Counted from the first letter of the stretch, positions 48,073 through 57,274 are shown. The stretch: 64,000 bases of DNA from Thiospirochaeta perfilievii (GCF_008329945.1 NZ_CP035807.1:1488001-1552000); one strand, 5' to 3'. Numbers and translations are program-made. Notes: generated by a model from the letters alone, not told the origin.

Positions 48073-48270
48073 TTAATTCTCCTCCCAAAATAGTTCATCT
48101 AGGCTTTTTCCCAAAGCCTTACAAATACTTATACATAGTGATATTGTAGGGTTGTAATTACCCGCCTCAATAAGCCCTATGGTTTGTCTAGTAACAGAAC
48201 AAATCCGTCCCAATTCCTGCTGAGTTAAACCTTTTTCCATACGTGTAAGTTTAATTTTATTTAAATTCAA
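48073..48270 (-). CDS. Small XRE-family HTH regulator
   Basis: About 65 residues. I start at the TTG at 48270, which has AAGGAGG properly spaced upstream; the ATG at 48294 does not. The helix-turn-helix is LTQQELGRICSVTRQTIGLIEAGNYNPTISLCISICKAL. It is coupled to the membrane-protein gene. A 30-bp palindrome just upstream is its likely autoregulatory operator. Confidence 0.9.
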   Translation of the reverse strand: MNLNKIKLTRMEKGLTQQELGRICSVTRQTIGLIEAGNYNPTISLCISICKALGKSLDELFWEEN

Positions 48271-48297
48271 TAGTCCCTCCTTACGTAATTTCAATAT

Positions 48298-48327
48298 ACA
48301 TAATGTAATATTTATATTACATTATGT
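48298..48327. promoter_or_regulatory. Large palindromic operator upstream of the XRE gene
   Basis: ACATAATGTAATA and TATTACATTATGT form perfect 13-bp arms around TTTA. A further half-site ATTACATTGT lies about 15 bp away. The spacing to the XRE gene start fits autoregulation. Confidence 0.7.
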
Positions 48328-48398
48328 CAAATATATATTACATTGTAAAGAGAAAAAAATAAAGCTTACATAATTATGTATTATAATTACTTTGCATA

Positions 48399-48427
48399 TT
48401 GACAATTAATCCGTTTAGATACTTAAT
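48399..48427 (+). promoter_or_regulatory. Probable promoter upstream of rpsU
   Basis: TTGACA is followed at 17 bases by CTTAAT, a weak -10 box. The roughly 150 bp between it and rpsU contain a short hairpin TAAGGGTAACCCTTA at 48521-48535, a possible leader element. Nothing else is evident in 48328-48574. Confidence 0.45.
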
Positions 48428-48574
48428 TTATCTATCTAATTTGCAGACAAAGGACCCTACTTGCTAACAATGTCTGCTTATATCTTAATATAGTATAAGG
48501 TGTAGGTAGAGTAAGTTACTTAAGGGTAACCCTTAGTTATCTCTCAACCTTCAAACCTTATAATTAGGGAAAAT

Positions 48575-48787
48575 ATGGTACAATTACAGTTAAACTCAGA
48601 TGAGAGCATTGAAAAGGCTATAAGCCAATTCAAAAAAATGGTTGCGAAAGAAGGTATTATCCTTGAAACAAAAAAAAGACAATACTTTGTTAAACCTTCA
48701 GCGTTAAAGCATGAAAGAAACAAATCTTTGCAAAGAAAAAAGCTTATTAAACTAAAAAAAGCTGTAAACAACAGAGATTCTAAGTAA
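48575..48787 (+). CDS. rpsU: 30S ribosomal protein bS21
   Basis: A 70-residue basic protein of normal bS21 length. SDESIEKAISQFKKMVAKEGIILETKKRQYFVKPSALKHERNKSLQRKK segments match the family closely. bS21 sits on the 30S platform near the anti-Shine-Dalgarno and helps initiation. It has AGGG upstream and its own terminator. Confidence 0.96.
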   Translation: MVQLQLNSDESIEKAISQFKKMVAKEGIILETKKRQYFVKPSALKHERNKSLQRKKLIKLKKAVNNRDSK

Positions 48788-48793
48788 TCTGTC

Positions 48794-48820
48794 AATAGTC
48801 CTCTAATTTAGAGGGCTATT
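48794..48820. terminator. Terminator between rpsU and the convergent solute-binding gene
   Basis: AATAGTCCTCT-AATTT-AGAGGGCTATT forms an 11-bp stem with one mismatch, followed by ATTT. It begins 6 bp after rpsU, and its sense is suitable for both converging genes. Confidence 0.75.
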
Positions 48821-48822
48821 AT

Positions 48823-49572
48823 TTACTTTATAGGCTCAATTCCATACCTTCTAAAAATCTCCAGGTATAGTCCACTTTTTTTAATATTAGATAGACCAAC
48901 GTTAAAATCATCTCTAATTTTTTTAGTCCTAAATCCAAAACGATAGACTGTTGGTTTAAAAATTCTATGTATAACTACTTCCTTATCTTTTAAACTCCCT
49001 AATCGATCTTCAGCAATTACTTTAAAATACTTAAATATGTTTTCATCTATAATTATTAAATCCGCACCACGGTTAGTATACAATCTGTAAATTTGATTTA
49101 TTTGATTAGCTGTTTCACTATATTTAGAACTGTTTTTTGTTACAATTTCCAATCCTTCTCCAATAATTTCAGGAGCTCTCTGAAAGGCTATTATATACTT
49201 ATCTTTTATAAAACTTATGGGAAAAGTCTCTGGATAGTTACTCTCTTTTAAACTAACTAAGACATTATTAAATGTAATAACAACATCACTTAGGTATATA
49301 TCTTCTACAAGGTTCTCTCTAACATTTATCATTCCATCTATGGAACCCTCGGCTAAGGCTTTAAACTCCCTTAATAGGGGCAAATATTGGAGTTCTACAG
49401 TTATCCCAACAGACTTGAAAGATTCTACTAACAGGTCAACTTCGACTCCCCTATCCTCGTCTTTAATAACATAGGGTGGAATTGAGTAGTCAACACCCAT
49501 TACAACATTGTAGGAGTAGGAAATAATAGGGGATATTGTTAGAAGTAGAATAGTCATAATACTCTTTACCAT
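48823..49572 (-). CDS. Periplasmic amino-acid-type solute-binding protein (SBP_bac_3)
   Basis: A 249-residue protein with a signal peptide and the family-3 binding-protein fold: YSIPPYVIKDEDRGVEVDLLVES at the N-terminus and GFRTKKIRDDFNVGLSNIKKSGLYLEIFRRYG at the C-terminus. No permease or ATPase gene is nearby, so it may be an orphan sensor or binding protein and not a transporter part. Confidence 0.82.
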   Translation of the reverse strand: MVKSIMTILLLTISPIISYSYNVVMGVDYSIPPYVIKDEDRGVEVDLLVESFKSVGITVELQYLPLLREFKALAEGSIDGMINVRENLVEDIYLSDVVITFNNVLVSLKESNYPETFPISFIKDKYIIAFQRAPEIIGEGLEIVTKNSSKYSETANQINQIYRLYTNRGADLIIIDENIFKYFKVIAEDRLGSLKDKEVVIHRIFKPTVYRFGFRTKKIRDDFNVGLSNIKKSGLYLEIFRRYGIEPIK

Positions 49573-49673
49573 AACAATATAATTATAAGTCTTCCTTCTA
49601 ATATTTACAATTAATATATAATAACTGTTTAAAGAGAGGGAAAGATGATCTATATTTTACCTAGGAGATGTTT

Positions 49674-50591
49674 ATGAATATTATTAATGTTAAAAACAGT
49701 ACACTTAAGGTTCCTGAAATAGCACTTGGTTGCATGAGAATATCGGATATGACCCAGAATGATTTAAATAAGCTTATTACAACATCATTAGATAACGGTA
49801 TTAACTTCTTTGATCATGCAGATATCTATGGTGGTGGAAAATCTGAGGAAATATTTGGAAAAACTATAAAGGAATTAAAGGTAAAAAGAGAAGATATTAT
49901 GATACAGTCTAAGGCGGGGATAAGGGATGGTTTTTTTGACTTTTCAAAAGAGCATATTATTAACTCTGTGGACAAAATACTAAAACGTTTAAATACGGAT
50001 TATCTAGACTGCTTTCTTTTACATAGACCAGATACATTAATGGAACCAGCCGAGGTTGCAGATGCATTTGACTCCTTAGAAAAGAGCGGCAAAGTAAAGT
50101 ACTTTGGTGTAAGTAACCAAAACCCTATGCAGATTGAACTTTTAAAACGCTATGTTAATCAAGACCTACTATTTAATCAGCTACAACTGAGTTTAAAAAG
50201 AACAGGAATGATTGATGCAGGTTTAAATGTAAATATGAAGGTTGATTCATCTGTAAACCATGATGGTTATGTTTTAGACTACTGTAGACTAAATAATATC
50301 ACAATACAGGCGTGGTCTCCATTCCAGTATGGCTTTTTTGAAGGTGTTTTCCTAAATAACCAGAAGTTCCCAGAACTTAACAGTGTTATTGATAGATTAG
50401 CAGAAAAATACTCAGTTACAAACTCAGCTATAGCTGTATCATGGATACTTCGACATCCAGCAAGAATACAAACTATAATAGGAACTACTAACCCTAAAAG
50501 AGTTGAAGATATGAGTAAGGCTGCTGATTTTACCCTAACAAGGGAGGAGTGGTACGAATTATACAGATCGGCAGGAAATGTACTTCCTTAA
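49674..50591 (+). CDS. Aldo/keto reductase (YdhF-like)
   Basis: About 305 residues. I start at the ATG at 49674, 6 bases after GGAG, and not at 49668. The catalytic tetrad is visible as Asp and Tyr in FFDHADIYGGG, Lys in IQSKAGIRDG and His in CFLLHRPDTL. The C-terminal AIAVSWILRHPARIQTIIGTTNP binds NADPH. The substrate is unknown. The gene is monocistronic and ends at a strong terminator. Confidence 0.93.
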   Translation: MNIINVKNSTLKVPEIALGCMRISDMTQNDLNKLITTSLDNGINFFDHADIYGGGKSEEIFGKTIKELKVKREDIMIQSKAGIRDGFFDFSKEHIINSVDKILKRLNTDYLDCFLLHRPDTLMEPAEVADAFDSLEKSGKVKYFGVSNQNPMQIELLKRYVNQDLLFNQLQLSLKRTGMIDAGLNVNMKVDSSVNHDGYVLDYCRLNNITIQAWSPFQYGFFEGVFLNNQKFPELNSVIDRLAEKYSVTNSAIAVSWILRHPARIQTIIGTTNPKRVEDMSKAADFTLTREEWYELYRSAGNVLP

Positions 50592-50597
50592 GAAAAA

Positions 50598-50632
50598 CCT
50601 ATACGTTCTACAATTTGTGTAGAACGTATAGG
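50598..50632. terminator. Bidirectional terminator between the reductase and GH31 genes
   Basis: CCTATACGTTCTAC-AATTTGT-GTAGAACGTATAGG is a perfect 14-bp stem with a 7-base loop. It has AAAAA on the left and a T-run (GGAGGTTTTTT) on the right, so it can serve both converging genes. Confidence 0.92.
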
Positions 50633-50643
50633 AAGGAGGTTTT

Positions 50644-52785
50644 TTATATTGTTTTAATGCCAGACAGAACTCTGCCTTTATTAGTTACAATATTATAATT
50701 TATCTTCTTTATCTTTGATAAACCATTTGTTTTAGTCTCAATATTAAAAAGTTCATCATCCCTTTTTGAGATAGTAATAATTAGTTCACTAAAAATCCCT
50801 GCTTTATACTGGTTTGTTTCACCATCATCATCATATAATTTATAGGTTGCACAGTTATCCACAAAGGCAATTAGTGTTATTTCATCACTGTTAATAGCCG
50901 CTACATTCTCTCCATGCTCTCCAAGAATTAAGATCCGATCTCTTTTAATAAAAAGTGGAATCTCATCAATATCTACATCGATATAGTTAAATCCACTAGG
51001 AGCAATTTTTAATCCTTCTATGTTATTATATTTATTTACCTTCCATAAAAGCATATCTTCAGGTAACCACACGTTTCTGCCAAATGTATTAGCCTTATAT
51101 ATTGGGGCTACCATAAGAGAGTCCCCTACTAGGAGCTGATCTTCAACCCTTCTAGAAATCTCATCTCGATACTCAAAGGAGAGGGGTTTAATATACATAT
51201 CTCCAGTTTTGGAAGACTTCATAAATTCTGAATATATATAAGGTATTAACGCATACCTAAAGTTTAGTGTATTCCTTAGAATATCTGTAGTTTCAGAATC
51301 AAAAGAGAATGGCTCTTGAAGCCTTGTTCCTAGTGCAGCATGATTCCTTAATAGTGGAGTAAATATTCCAAACTGGGTCCATCTTGTAACTAATTCAGAG
51401 TTTGAATTACATCCAAATCCTCCAACATCTGCACCAGAGTATAAAAAACCAACCATATTAAGGGATGGCATCATCTTAATGCTTAGCTCTAAATGCTCCC
51501 ACCAGGACTTATTATCTCCAGTCCAAATTCCACCATATCGATGCATACCTACATAGGATGCTCTAGAGAAGAGTAAAAATCTTTTATCTGGGTAGTTAGA
51601 ACTAAAACTATCACTTGCAGCCCTGGTCATATTATATCCATACAGATTGTGTACATCGTAGTGATTCACCATCTCTCCATCAACGTTATGATAGAAACTC
51701 TTATAATCATCCATACTATTAGATATAGATAACATGGTACTCTTTAGATCAAAAAATGAGTAAATATCCAGGTTCTGTCCCTTAATATCCTCAATTTTAT
51801 CAAAGGCTTTTTGTAGACCATCTTCTGAATAAAAGATAGCGGGTTCATTCATATCATTCCAGAAACCTTCGATCCCCTGTTCAATTAAACCACTATACTT
51901 ATCACCAAACCACTCTCTTGTATCTGGGTTTAAGAAGTCAGGGAAGTGAACCTTTCCCGGCCACACTGCACCAACAAAGGGTTTTCCATTCTTATCTACA
52001 CAGTAGTAGTTATTCTCTAAACCCTCTTCACAAATATCATAACCATCTTCTTTTTTACAACCTGCGTCTATAATTGGAACTAATCTAAATCCTTTATTCT
52101 TCATCTCTTTTACAAAATTAGGAAAGTTAGGGAATTTTGTTTTATCAATGGTAAAATTCTTATAATCCTCCATATAGTCAATATCCATATATATTGCATC
52201 ACATGGGATTTTATTCCTCCTAAAGTTATCTGCTACCTCAGTTATCGATTTGTCATTAGGGTAACTCCACCTACTCTGCTGAAAACCAAAAGCCCATTTA
52301 GGAGGGACGTAAGATTGACCTATAGCGTTTCGAAATTTCTGTACTATATGTAAAAGATTATCACCTTCTATTATATAGATGTCTATATTACTTTTCTCAC
52401 TGGTTATAGAAAGGATATCCTTATGTGTATAACCTATATCAAAGGCGATCTTTCCTGGATAATCGAAAAACAGACCGATCTGTTTATCCCCATCAATAAG
52501 AATAAAGTTATGGGCAGCATATAAGGAACTTTTATCAGGTGTATGGTCAAAATCATCGGAACAGAAAGATTCGTATAAAGAACCTCTTTTATTTATTCCA
52601 CCAACATTCTCACCTAAGCCATAAACTATATCCCTCTTTCCCATTTGAAAGGTTAATTTAAACTCTTCATCCTTAATCTCTAACTTTAAAAGTGGATAGA
52701 GAGAAAGATCCTTAATATCAATTATATCACTGGTATCAATAATAGCCCCTGTATTAAAGGGACTACCTATACTTAATTTCTTCAA
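50644..52785 (-). CDS. GH31 alpha-glucosidase (cytoplasmic)
   Basis: A 713-residue enzyme with the GH31 order: N-terminal beta-sandwich, (beta/alpha)8 barrel and C-terminal sheets. The nucleophile is Asp311 in GFWNDMNEPAIF and the acid/base candidate is Asp424 in HRYGGIWTGDNKSWWE. IYMDIDYMEDYKNF and GADVGGFGCNSNSELVTRW are further subsite motifs. There is no signal peptide. It is the last gene of an operon with CUT1 permeases and a binding protein, so it probably hydrolyses imported alpha-glucosides or isomalto-oligosaccharides. Confidence 0.94.
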   Translation of the reverse strand: MKKLSIGSPFNTGAIIDTSDIIDIKDLSLYPLLKLEIKDEEFKLTFQMGKRDIVYGLGENVGGINKRGSLYESFCSDDFDHTPDKSSLYAAHNFILIDGDKQIGLFFDYPGKIAFDIGYTHKDILSITSEKSNIDIYIIEGDNLLHIVQKFRNAIGQSYVPPKWAFGFQQSRWSYPNDKSITEVADNFRRNKIPCDAIYMDIDYMEDYKNFTIDKTKFPNFPNFVKEMKNKGFRLVPIIDAGCKKEDGYDICEEGLENNYYCVDKNGKPFVGAVWPGKVHFPDFLNPDTREWFGDKYSGLIEQGIEGFWNDMNEPAIFYSEDGLQKAFDKIEDIKGQNLDIYSFFDLKSTMLSISNSMDDYKSFYHNVDGEMVNHYDVHNLYGYNMTRAASDSFSSNYPDKRFLLFSRASYVGMHRYGGIWTGDNKSWWEHLELSIKMMPSLNMVGFLYSGADVGGFGCNSNSELVTRWTQFGIFTPLLRNHAALGTRLQEPFSFDSETTDILRNTLNFRYALIPYIYSEFMKSSKTGDMYIKPLSFEYRDEISRRVEDQLLVGDSLMVAPIYKANTFGRNVWLPEDMLLWKVNKYNNIEGLKIAPSGFNYIDVDIDEIPLFIKRDRILILGEHGENVAAINSDEITLIAFVDNCATYKLYDDDGETNQYKAGIFSELIITISKRDDELFNIETKTNGLSKIKKINYNIVTNKGRVLSGIKTI

Positions 52786-52802
52786 TTATAACTCCTAAAA
52801 AT

Positions 52803-53627
52803 CTACTTTATAGAACCTGCCATAACACCTTTTACAATCTGCTTTTGAGCAAAGAAGTAGAAGATAATTACAGGTAACATTGTAATTAATAATCCAGCTA
52901 AAGCGAAATGCCACTGCTTGGAGTATTGACCAAAGAAGAAGAACATCTTTAATGGAATTGTTGCCCACTCCGGCTTATTAATTGTTAGTTGTGGTAGTAA
53001 GAAGTCGTTCCAGATCCACATTACATTTAAAATTGTAACTGTAACTGTTATTGGTTTAAGTAGTGGAAATACAACTATTGAGTATATCTGAAACTGATTA
53101 CACCCATCTATAACTGCAGCCTCTTCTAACTCTAAAGGTACACTTTTAATAAAACCGTGGTATAGGATAATAGATAGACTGGAACCAAAACCAACATACA
53201 TAAATATTAAACCTGGAGGATTTAAGAAGTTTAATTTACCCATTAAGCTTACAAGAGGTAACATTACAGATTGGAATGGTATTAACATTGCTGCAGCAAA
53301 TAACATAAAAATAAAGTTACTATACCAGGTCTTAGTTCTAACTAGAACCCAAGCCGCCATTGATGAAAATAGAACAATAAACACTGTACTCACTATTGTT
53401 ATTGTAAGGGAGTTCTTAATTGCCATTAAAAAATCAAGTCTCTCAAAGGCTATAGGATAGTTACTAAGAACAAAGTACTCTCCAAAGGGTAGTGCATTTG
53501 TATTTATGAATATACCCTTCATAGTTTTAAAAGAGTTTACAACAACTAAATAAAAGGGAGATAAAAACAGTAGGGCTAAAAGTACTCCTACAATACTTAA
53601 TATTATCTTATTTTTTTTAGACTCCAT
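52803..53627 (-). CDS. Sugar ABC transporter permease, MalG type
   Basis: A 274-residue membrane protein with six TM helices. The EAA loop reads EEAAVIDGCNQFQIYSIVVFPLLKP. The chain ends with the MalG-like AQKQIVKGVMAGSIK. It overlaps the MalF-type gene by 1 bp. No ATPase gene is in the operon; a shared MsiK/UgpC-like ATPase encoded elsewhere is expected for CUT1 systems. Confidence 0.95.
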   Translation of the reverse strand: MESKKNKIILSIVGVLLALLFLSPFYLVVVNSFKTMKGIFINTNALPFGEYFVLSNYPIAFERLDFLMAIKNSLTITIVSTVFIVLFSSMAAWVLVRTKTWYSNFIFMLFAAAMLIPFQSVMLPLVSLMGKLNFLNPPGLIFMYVGFGSSLSIILYHGFIKSVPLELEEAAVIDGCNQFQIYSIVVFPLLKPITVTVTILNVMWIWNDFLLPQLTINKPEWATIPLKMFFFFGQYSKQWHFALAGLLITMLPVIIFYFFAQKQIVKGVMAGSIK

Positions 53628-54532
53628 TAAAATTCCACCTCTTTTTTCTTACTTATAGACATTTGAGTTAAAGTTATAGCAGAAACAGCAATTAAGAATA
53701 TAACAGCCTTCGCCTGTCCCTGTCCAAAGTCCTGCATTACAAAAGCAGTTCTATATATATTTAATGCCAACATCTGAGTAGATAGATATGGCCCACCATT
53801 TGTTAAGGCTAAGTTTTGGTCAAAAAGTTTAAATGCGTTAGAAAGTGTTAAAAAAAGACCAACTGTTGATGCTTGTGCAACTAAAGGCACAATAATGTTT
53901 TTCAATTTAAGAATAAAATTTGCCCCATCTAAATCCGCTGCTTCAAATAAAGAAGATGGAATATTCTGTATTGCGGCAATATAAATAATCATCATATAAC
54001 CTGACATCTGCCAAGATAGAACAATTACAAGACCCCAGAAACCTGTTCCAGTTGTGGATAACCACCCTTTTAAAAATTCAATACCATAGGTGTCACCAAT
54101 ATGGTTAAATACCTTTGTAAAAATAAACTGCCATAAGAAACCTAAGATTAACCCACCAATAAGGTTAGGTATAAAAAATACGCTTCTTAAAATATTACTA
54201 CCCTTTAAACCTCTAGTTACTAAAAGAGCTAGGCCAAAACCAATAGCGTTAATTAAAATAACAGATACAATAGCAAACTCAGCTGTAAATAAAAATACGT
54301 TTATAAAACGAGGCATTTGAAATTCTACTGTTAAGAATTTTGTAGTAACCATATCATCTGTAAAGGCTTTAACATAGTTTGTAAGGCCTACAAAGTTTGG
54401 ATTAGCATCTATTCCATTCCAATCCGTAAATGACATTAGAATTCCACTAAAAGTTGGAATTATAACCACTAATAAAAATGCAATTAAGCAAGGTGCAACA
54501 AATAGCCCAAAGGACAATTTTGAAGTTTTCAT
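53627..54532 (-). CDS. Sugar ABC transporter permease, MalF type
   Basis: A 301-residue protein with six TM helices and the EAA loop FEAADLDGANFILKLKNIIVPL. LTNGGPYLSTQMLALNIYRTAF is typical of CUT1 MalF-like permeases. It pairs with the MalG-type gene downstream and follows the binding-protein gene after a hairpin. Confidence 0.95.
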   Translation of the reverse strand: MKTSKLSFGLFVAPCLIAFLLVVIIPTFSGILMSFTDWNGIDANPNFVGLTNYVKAFTDDMVTTKFLTVEFQMPRFINVFLFTAEFAIVSVILINAIGFGLALLVTRGLKGSNILRSVFFIPNLIGGLILGFLWQFIFTKVFNHIGDTYGIEFLKGWLSTTGTGFWGLVIVLSWQMSGYMMIIYIAAIQNIPSSLFEAADLDGANFILKLKNIIVPLVAQASTVGLFLTLSNAFKLFDQNLALTNGGPYLSTQMLALNIYRTAFVMQDFGQGQAKAVIFLIAVSAITLTQMSISKKKEVEF

Positions 54533-54565
54533 TTATACCTCTATATAGTTAATCCGTAAAAAATC

Positions 54566-54589
54566 AGATGGGCAAACGCTTGCCCATCT
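54566..54589 (-). terminator. Intercistronic hairpin between binding-protein and permease genes
   Basis: On the minus strand AGATGGGCAA-GCGT-TTGCCCATCT has a perfect 10-bp stem followed by GATTTTTTA. It probably attenuates transcription or protects the upstream message, giving more binding protein than permease. Confidence 0.88.
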
Positions 54590-54600
54590 AATGAAAAATA

Positions 54601-55905
54601 TTATCTCGCGTTAGCCCACTCAGCTTTTGCTTGAGAAACGGCTTCGTCCCATGTTAACTCTCCAGCATAATAAGCTTGAATCTTAACACCTAGAACATCC
54701 ATACCCCAACCAGAAGGATAACCCATAAATACCCAAGGAATAGTTTTTCCAGCAGAGATAAACTCTGTAATACTTCTACCTAATGGATCTGCTACAGGAT
54801 AGTTCTCATAACCAGACTTCATAGGAGGTATAAAGAAGAACTTATTAACAACAATATCTTTTCCTTCCTCTGATGTATATAACCAGTTTAAGAACTCTTT
54901 TGATGCAGATTTTTCAGCATCTGTAGTCTCACTGTTTACAGACCAGTACATTGGAACACCTACAGCAATTGAATCTTCTTTAGCACCAACCATTGGCATT
55001 GGTAAGAATCCTAAACTATCAGCTACAGCTGGATCAACAGCTTTAACACCACCATAAATCCAGTTACCTTGCTGAATGATAGCTACTCTTTCAATTCCTA
55101 AACCTGTATCTACCTGAGTTGAATAATCAACAGCGTTTAATAGACCAGTATTCTCAGAACTAGAACTAAATTTTCCTTGAAGATCGATTATTTTTTTAAG
55201 ACCATCAGCGTATTTAAAATCGATAGTTTTAGCTTCAGAAGCTGTTAATCCACTACCTAACTCTTGAGCTAAGGCAATATTTGAAGTATGTAAACCTGTA
55301 ACCCAAGTCTCTTTTGCAGCGTATTCAAAAACAGCTTCTAGAAGAGGGAACTCATCGGCTAAATCACCATTTTTAATTTTTAAGTCTAAAGCTACTGCAG
55401 CAGCTTCTAAAGATTTAAAATCAACAATTTTACTTGCATCAATACCAGCAGCTTTGAAAATTCTTTTATTGTAAGCTAAACCATAACCCTCAACAGCAAA
55501 TGGTAGACCTAAAAGTTGTCCATCCATAGTTACGTTTTCAGTTCCTACAACATTGTTAGCCCATGGTTGGTCAGAAAGATCTTCTAACATTGAGTTCCAG
55601 TCTTTTGCATCCTGTGGTCCACCAATATTATATATATCAGGCATATTTCCAGATGCATTTTTAGCTCTTAATGCAGCACCATAATCGTCACCACCACCAA
55701 CTGTTTCAATAACAATTTTAACACCAGGGTTTTTTGACTCATAAAGTCTAGCAGCTTTTTGTAACTCATCTGCAATCTCTACTTTAAATTGAAAAATGTT
55801 AACTTCTACAGCTTTGTTAGATTCTGTAGCTTCTGTGTTTGAGTTAGCAAATACACCGTGTGCAAGCGCTAACATGAAAATCAATAATGTTGATAATCTT
55901 TTCAT
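54601..55905 (-). CDS. Sugar-binding protein of ABC transporter (CUT1)
   Basis: About 434 residues starting at the ATG at 55905, since GGAGAGACAA precedes it; the ATG at 55938 is less likely. A signal peptide (LALAHGVFA) is followed by a family-1 binding-protein fold: YESKNPGVKIVIETVGGG, LPFAVEGYGLAYNKRIF and ASKEFLNWLYTSEEGKDI. Pairing with GH31 suggests alpha-glucosides as ligand. Confidence 0.94.
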   Translation of the reverse strand: MKRLSTLLIFMLALAHGVFANSNTEATESNKAVEVNIFQFKVEIADELQKAARLYESKNPGVKIVIETVGGGDDYGAALRAKNASGNMPDIYNIGGPQDAKDWNSMLEDLSDQPWANNVVGTENVTMDGQLLGLPFAVEGYGLAYNKRIFKAAGIDASKIVDFKSLEAAAVALDLKIKNGDLADEFPLLEAVFEYAAKETWVTGLHTSNIALAQELGSGLTASEAKTIDFKYADGLKKIIDLQGKFSSSSENTGLLNAVDYSTQVDTGLGIERVAIIQQGNWIYGGVKAVDPAVADSLGFLPMPMVGAKEDSIAVGVPMYWSVNSETTDAEKSASKEFLNWLYTSEEGKDIVVNKFFFIPPMKSGYENYPVADPLGRSITEFISAGKTIPWVFMGYPSGWGMDVLGVKIQAYYAGELTWDEAVSQAKAEWANAR

Positions 55906-55933
55906 TTGTCTCTCCATTTTTTGTATATATAAA

Positions 55934-55949
55934 TACACTATACAGTGTA
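55934..55949. promoter_or_regulatory. Palindrome in the promoter region of the binding-protein gene
   Basis: TACACTAT-ACAGTGTA is palindromic with one mismatch pair and lies 29 bp upstream of the chosen start. It may be an operator or part of a promoter. It resembles the palindrome before the exporter operon at 37231. Confidence 0.45.
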
Positions 55950-55956
55950 ATTTATT

Positions 55957-56975
55957 CTAATTTACTCTTTTGCAAGACTCTCTTTCTATAAACCTAGTCT
56001 CTAGAACTATGTGTCTAGTTTTAGAATTCCTCTCAATAATACCTAATAAAATATCACAGCTACTTCTTACAAAATCAGCATTTGGCTGCTTTACTGTTGT
56101 TAAGGAAGGGTTAAAATATTTACCATAATCTAAACCATCATAACCAACAATTGAAATATCACCAGGGACATCTAACCCTTTAGTTAGAACAGCCTTAGCT
56201 GCTCCTATTGCCATCATATCATTTACAGCAAAAACAGCTGTAATCCCTAGATTCCTATCTAATAACTCATTCATAGAGTCAAAGCCTGACTTTATTGAAT
56301 AATCACCACTTACTAAGAACTCTTCACTGAAATCTAAGCCGTTTCCCATTAAAACATCTTTAAAAGCAGCAAATCTTTGGGGGAAACACATAACCCCATT
56401 CTTTCAGCAATAATTATACCTATCTTTGTATGCCCTAAACCAATTAGATAGTTAGTAACTTCTTTAACCCCATCTTCTTCATTTATACTCACGCTGGAAA
56501 AGAGGTCTCTATTAACCCCCTCTTCTATAATAGTAGAAGTAAATACAACAGGGGCCTCTAAACCCTCAAAATATCCCTCTTTATCCTTTGAAACAGCACC
56601 ACCTAAATATATTAAGCCAAGTAGTTTCTTTTCAATAATAAATTGAGCTGCACTCTCTAGAGCATCCCTTTCCGCATGGTGGAAGTGAATCATAACAGAG
56701 TATCCCTTACTTGAAATCTCACTCTCTAAGGACTCTACAATATCCCCAAAAAATGGATTATACTCCCCTAATACAAAAATACCTATTGCATTAGAGTTAT
56801 TTCTTTTAAGGTTTCGAGCACTATTATTAGGAACATAATTAAGTCTTTTAATAACCTCTAATACATGTTCTTTAGTCTCTTTTTTTACATCGGAGTGATT
56901 ATTTAAAACCCTTGAGACTGTGCTAACGGCAACACCTGCTTCCTTAGCTACATCCTTAATATTTACAGTTTTAAT
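55957..56975 (-). pseudogene. LacI-family regulator of the alpha-glucoside operon, split by a frameshift
   Basis: The first piece (56975 to 56349) has the LacI DNA-binding domain VNIKDVAKEAGVAVSTVSRVLNNH and half of the sensor. The second (56391 to 55957) continues with FAAFKDVLMGNGLDF, VNDMMAIGAAKAV and SIVGYDGLDYGKYFNPSLTT. One additional G in the G4 run (C4 on the plus strand, 56394-56397) would join them in frame as GIIIAERMGVMCFPQRF. I place the start near 56975 because AAGGAG precedes an ATT codon there and the upstream frame translates operator repeats. It is upstream of and cotranscribed with the operon it would control. Pseudogene or sequencing indel. Confidence 0.8.
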
Positions 56976-57015
56976 AACAGACTCCTTAGTATAAATTACA
57001 AAAAAAACCAATTTT

Positions 57016-57051
57016 GGTACCGTTCTCGGTATCGTTTCCGGTAACGGTACC
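57016..57051. promoter_or_regulatory. Clustered operator repeats upstream of the LacI gene
   Basis: Three 12-bp units in a row begin GGTA: GGTACCGTTCTC, GGTATCGTTTCC and GGTAACGGTACC. The outer pair form a perfect inverted repeat, GGTACCGTT and AACGGTACC. This is GC-rich against the AT-rich background and looks like a LacI-type operator with tandem sites. A related TATCGGTAAC lies near 57193, before the AraC-type gene. The rest of 57052-57274 is AT-rich with no gene. Confidence 0.6.
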
Positions 57052-57274
57052 ATTCCAAGATACCATAGAATTTCATATTGTCAATTTATAATTATCAAAT
57101 TTTATGAAATTTCTTATTTTTCTAAAATTCATAAATATATTTAATCTATGTTTTCAAAAAAAATGATATATAATATGTTATGATACAACTTTTATCGGTA
57201 ACTTAATTCTTCTGAAATATAGCATAAAGTTCCACTTTCACATTTTACATATAATTTTTATTGGGGAGTAAATT

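Noticed and set aside
55957-57053. Two independent regulators in the LacI region
   Set aside because: One piece has only the DNA-binding domain with half a sensor and the other has the rest; together they make one normal-length LacI protein.
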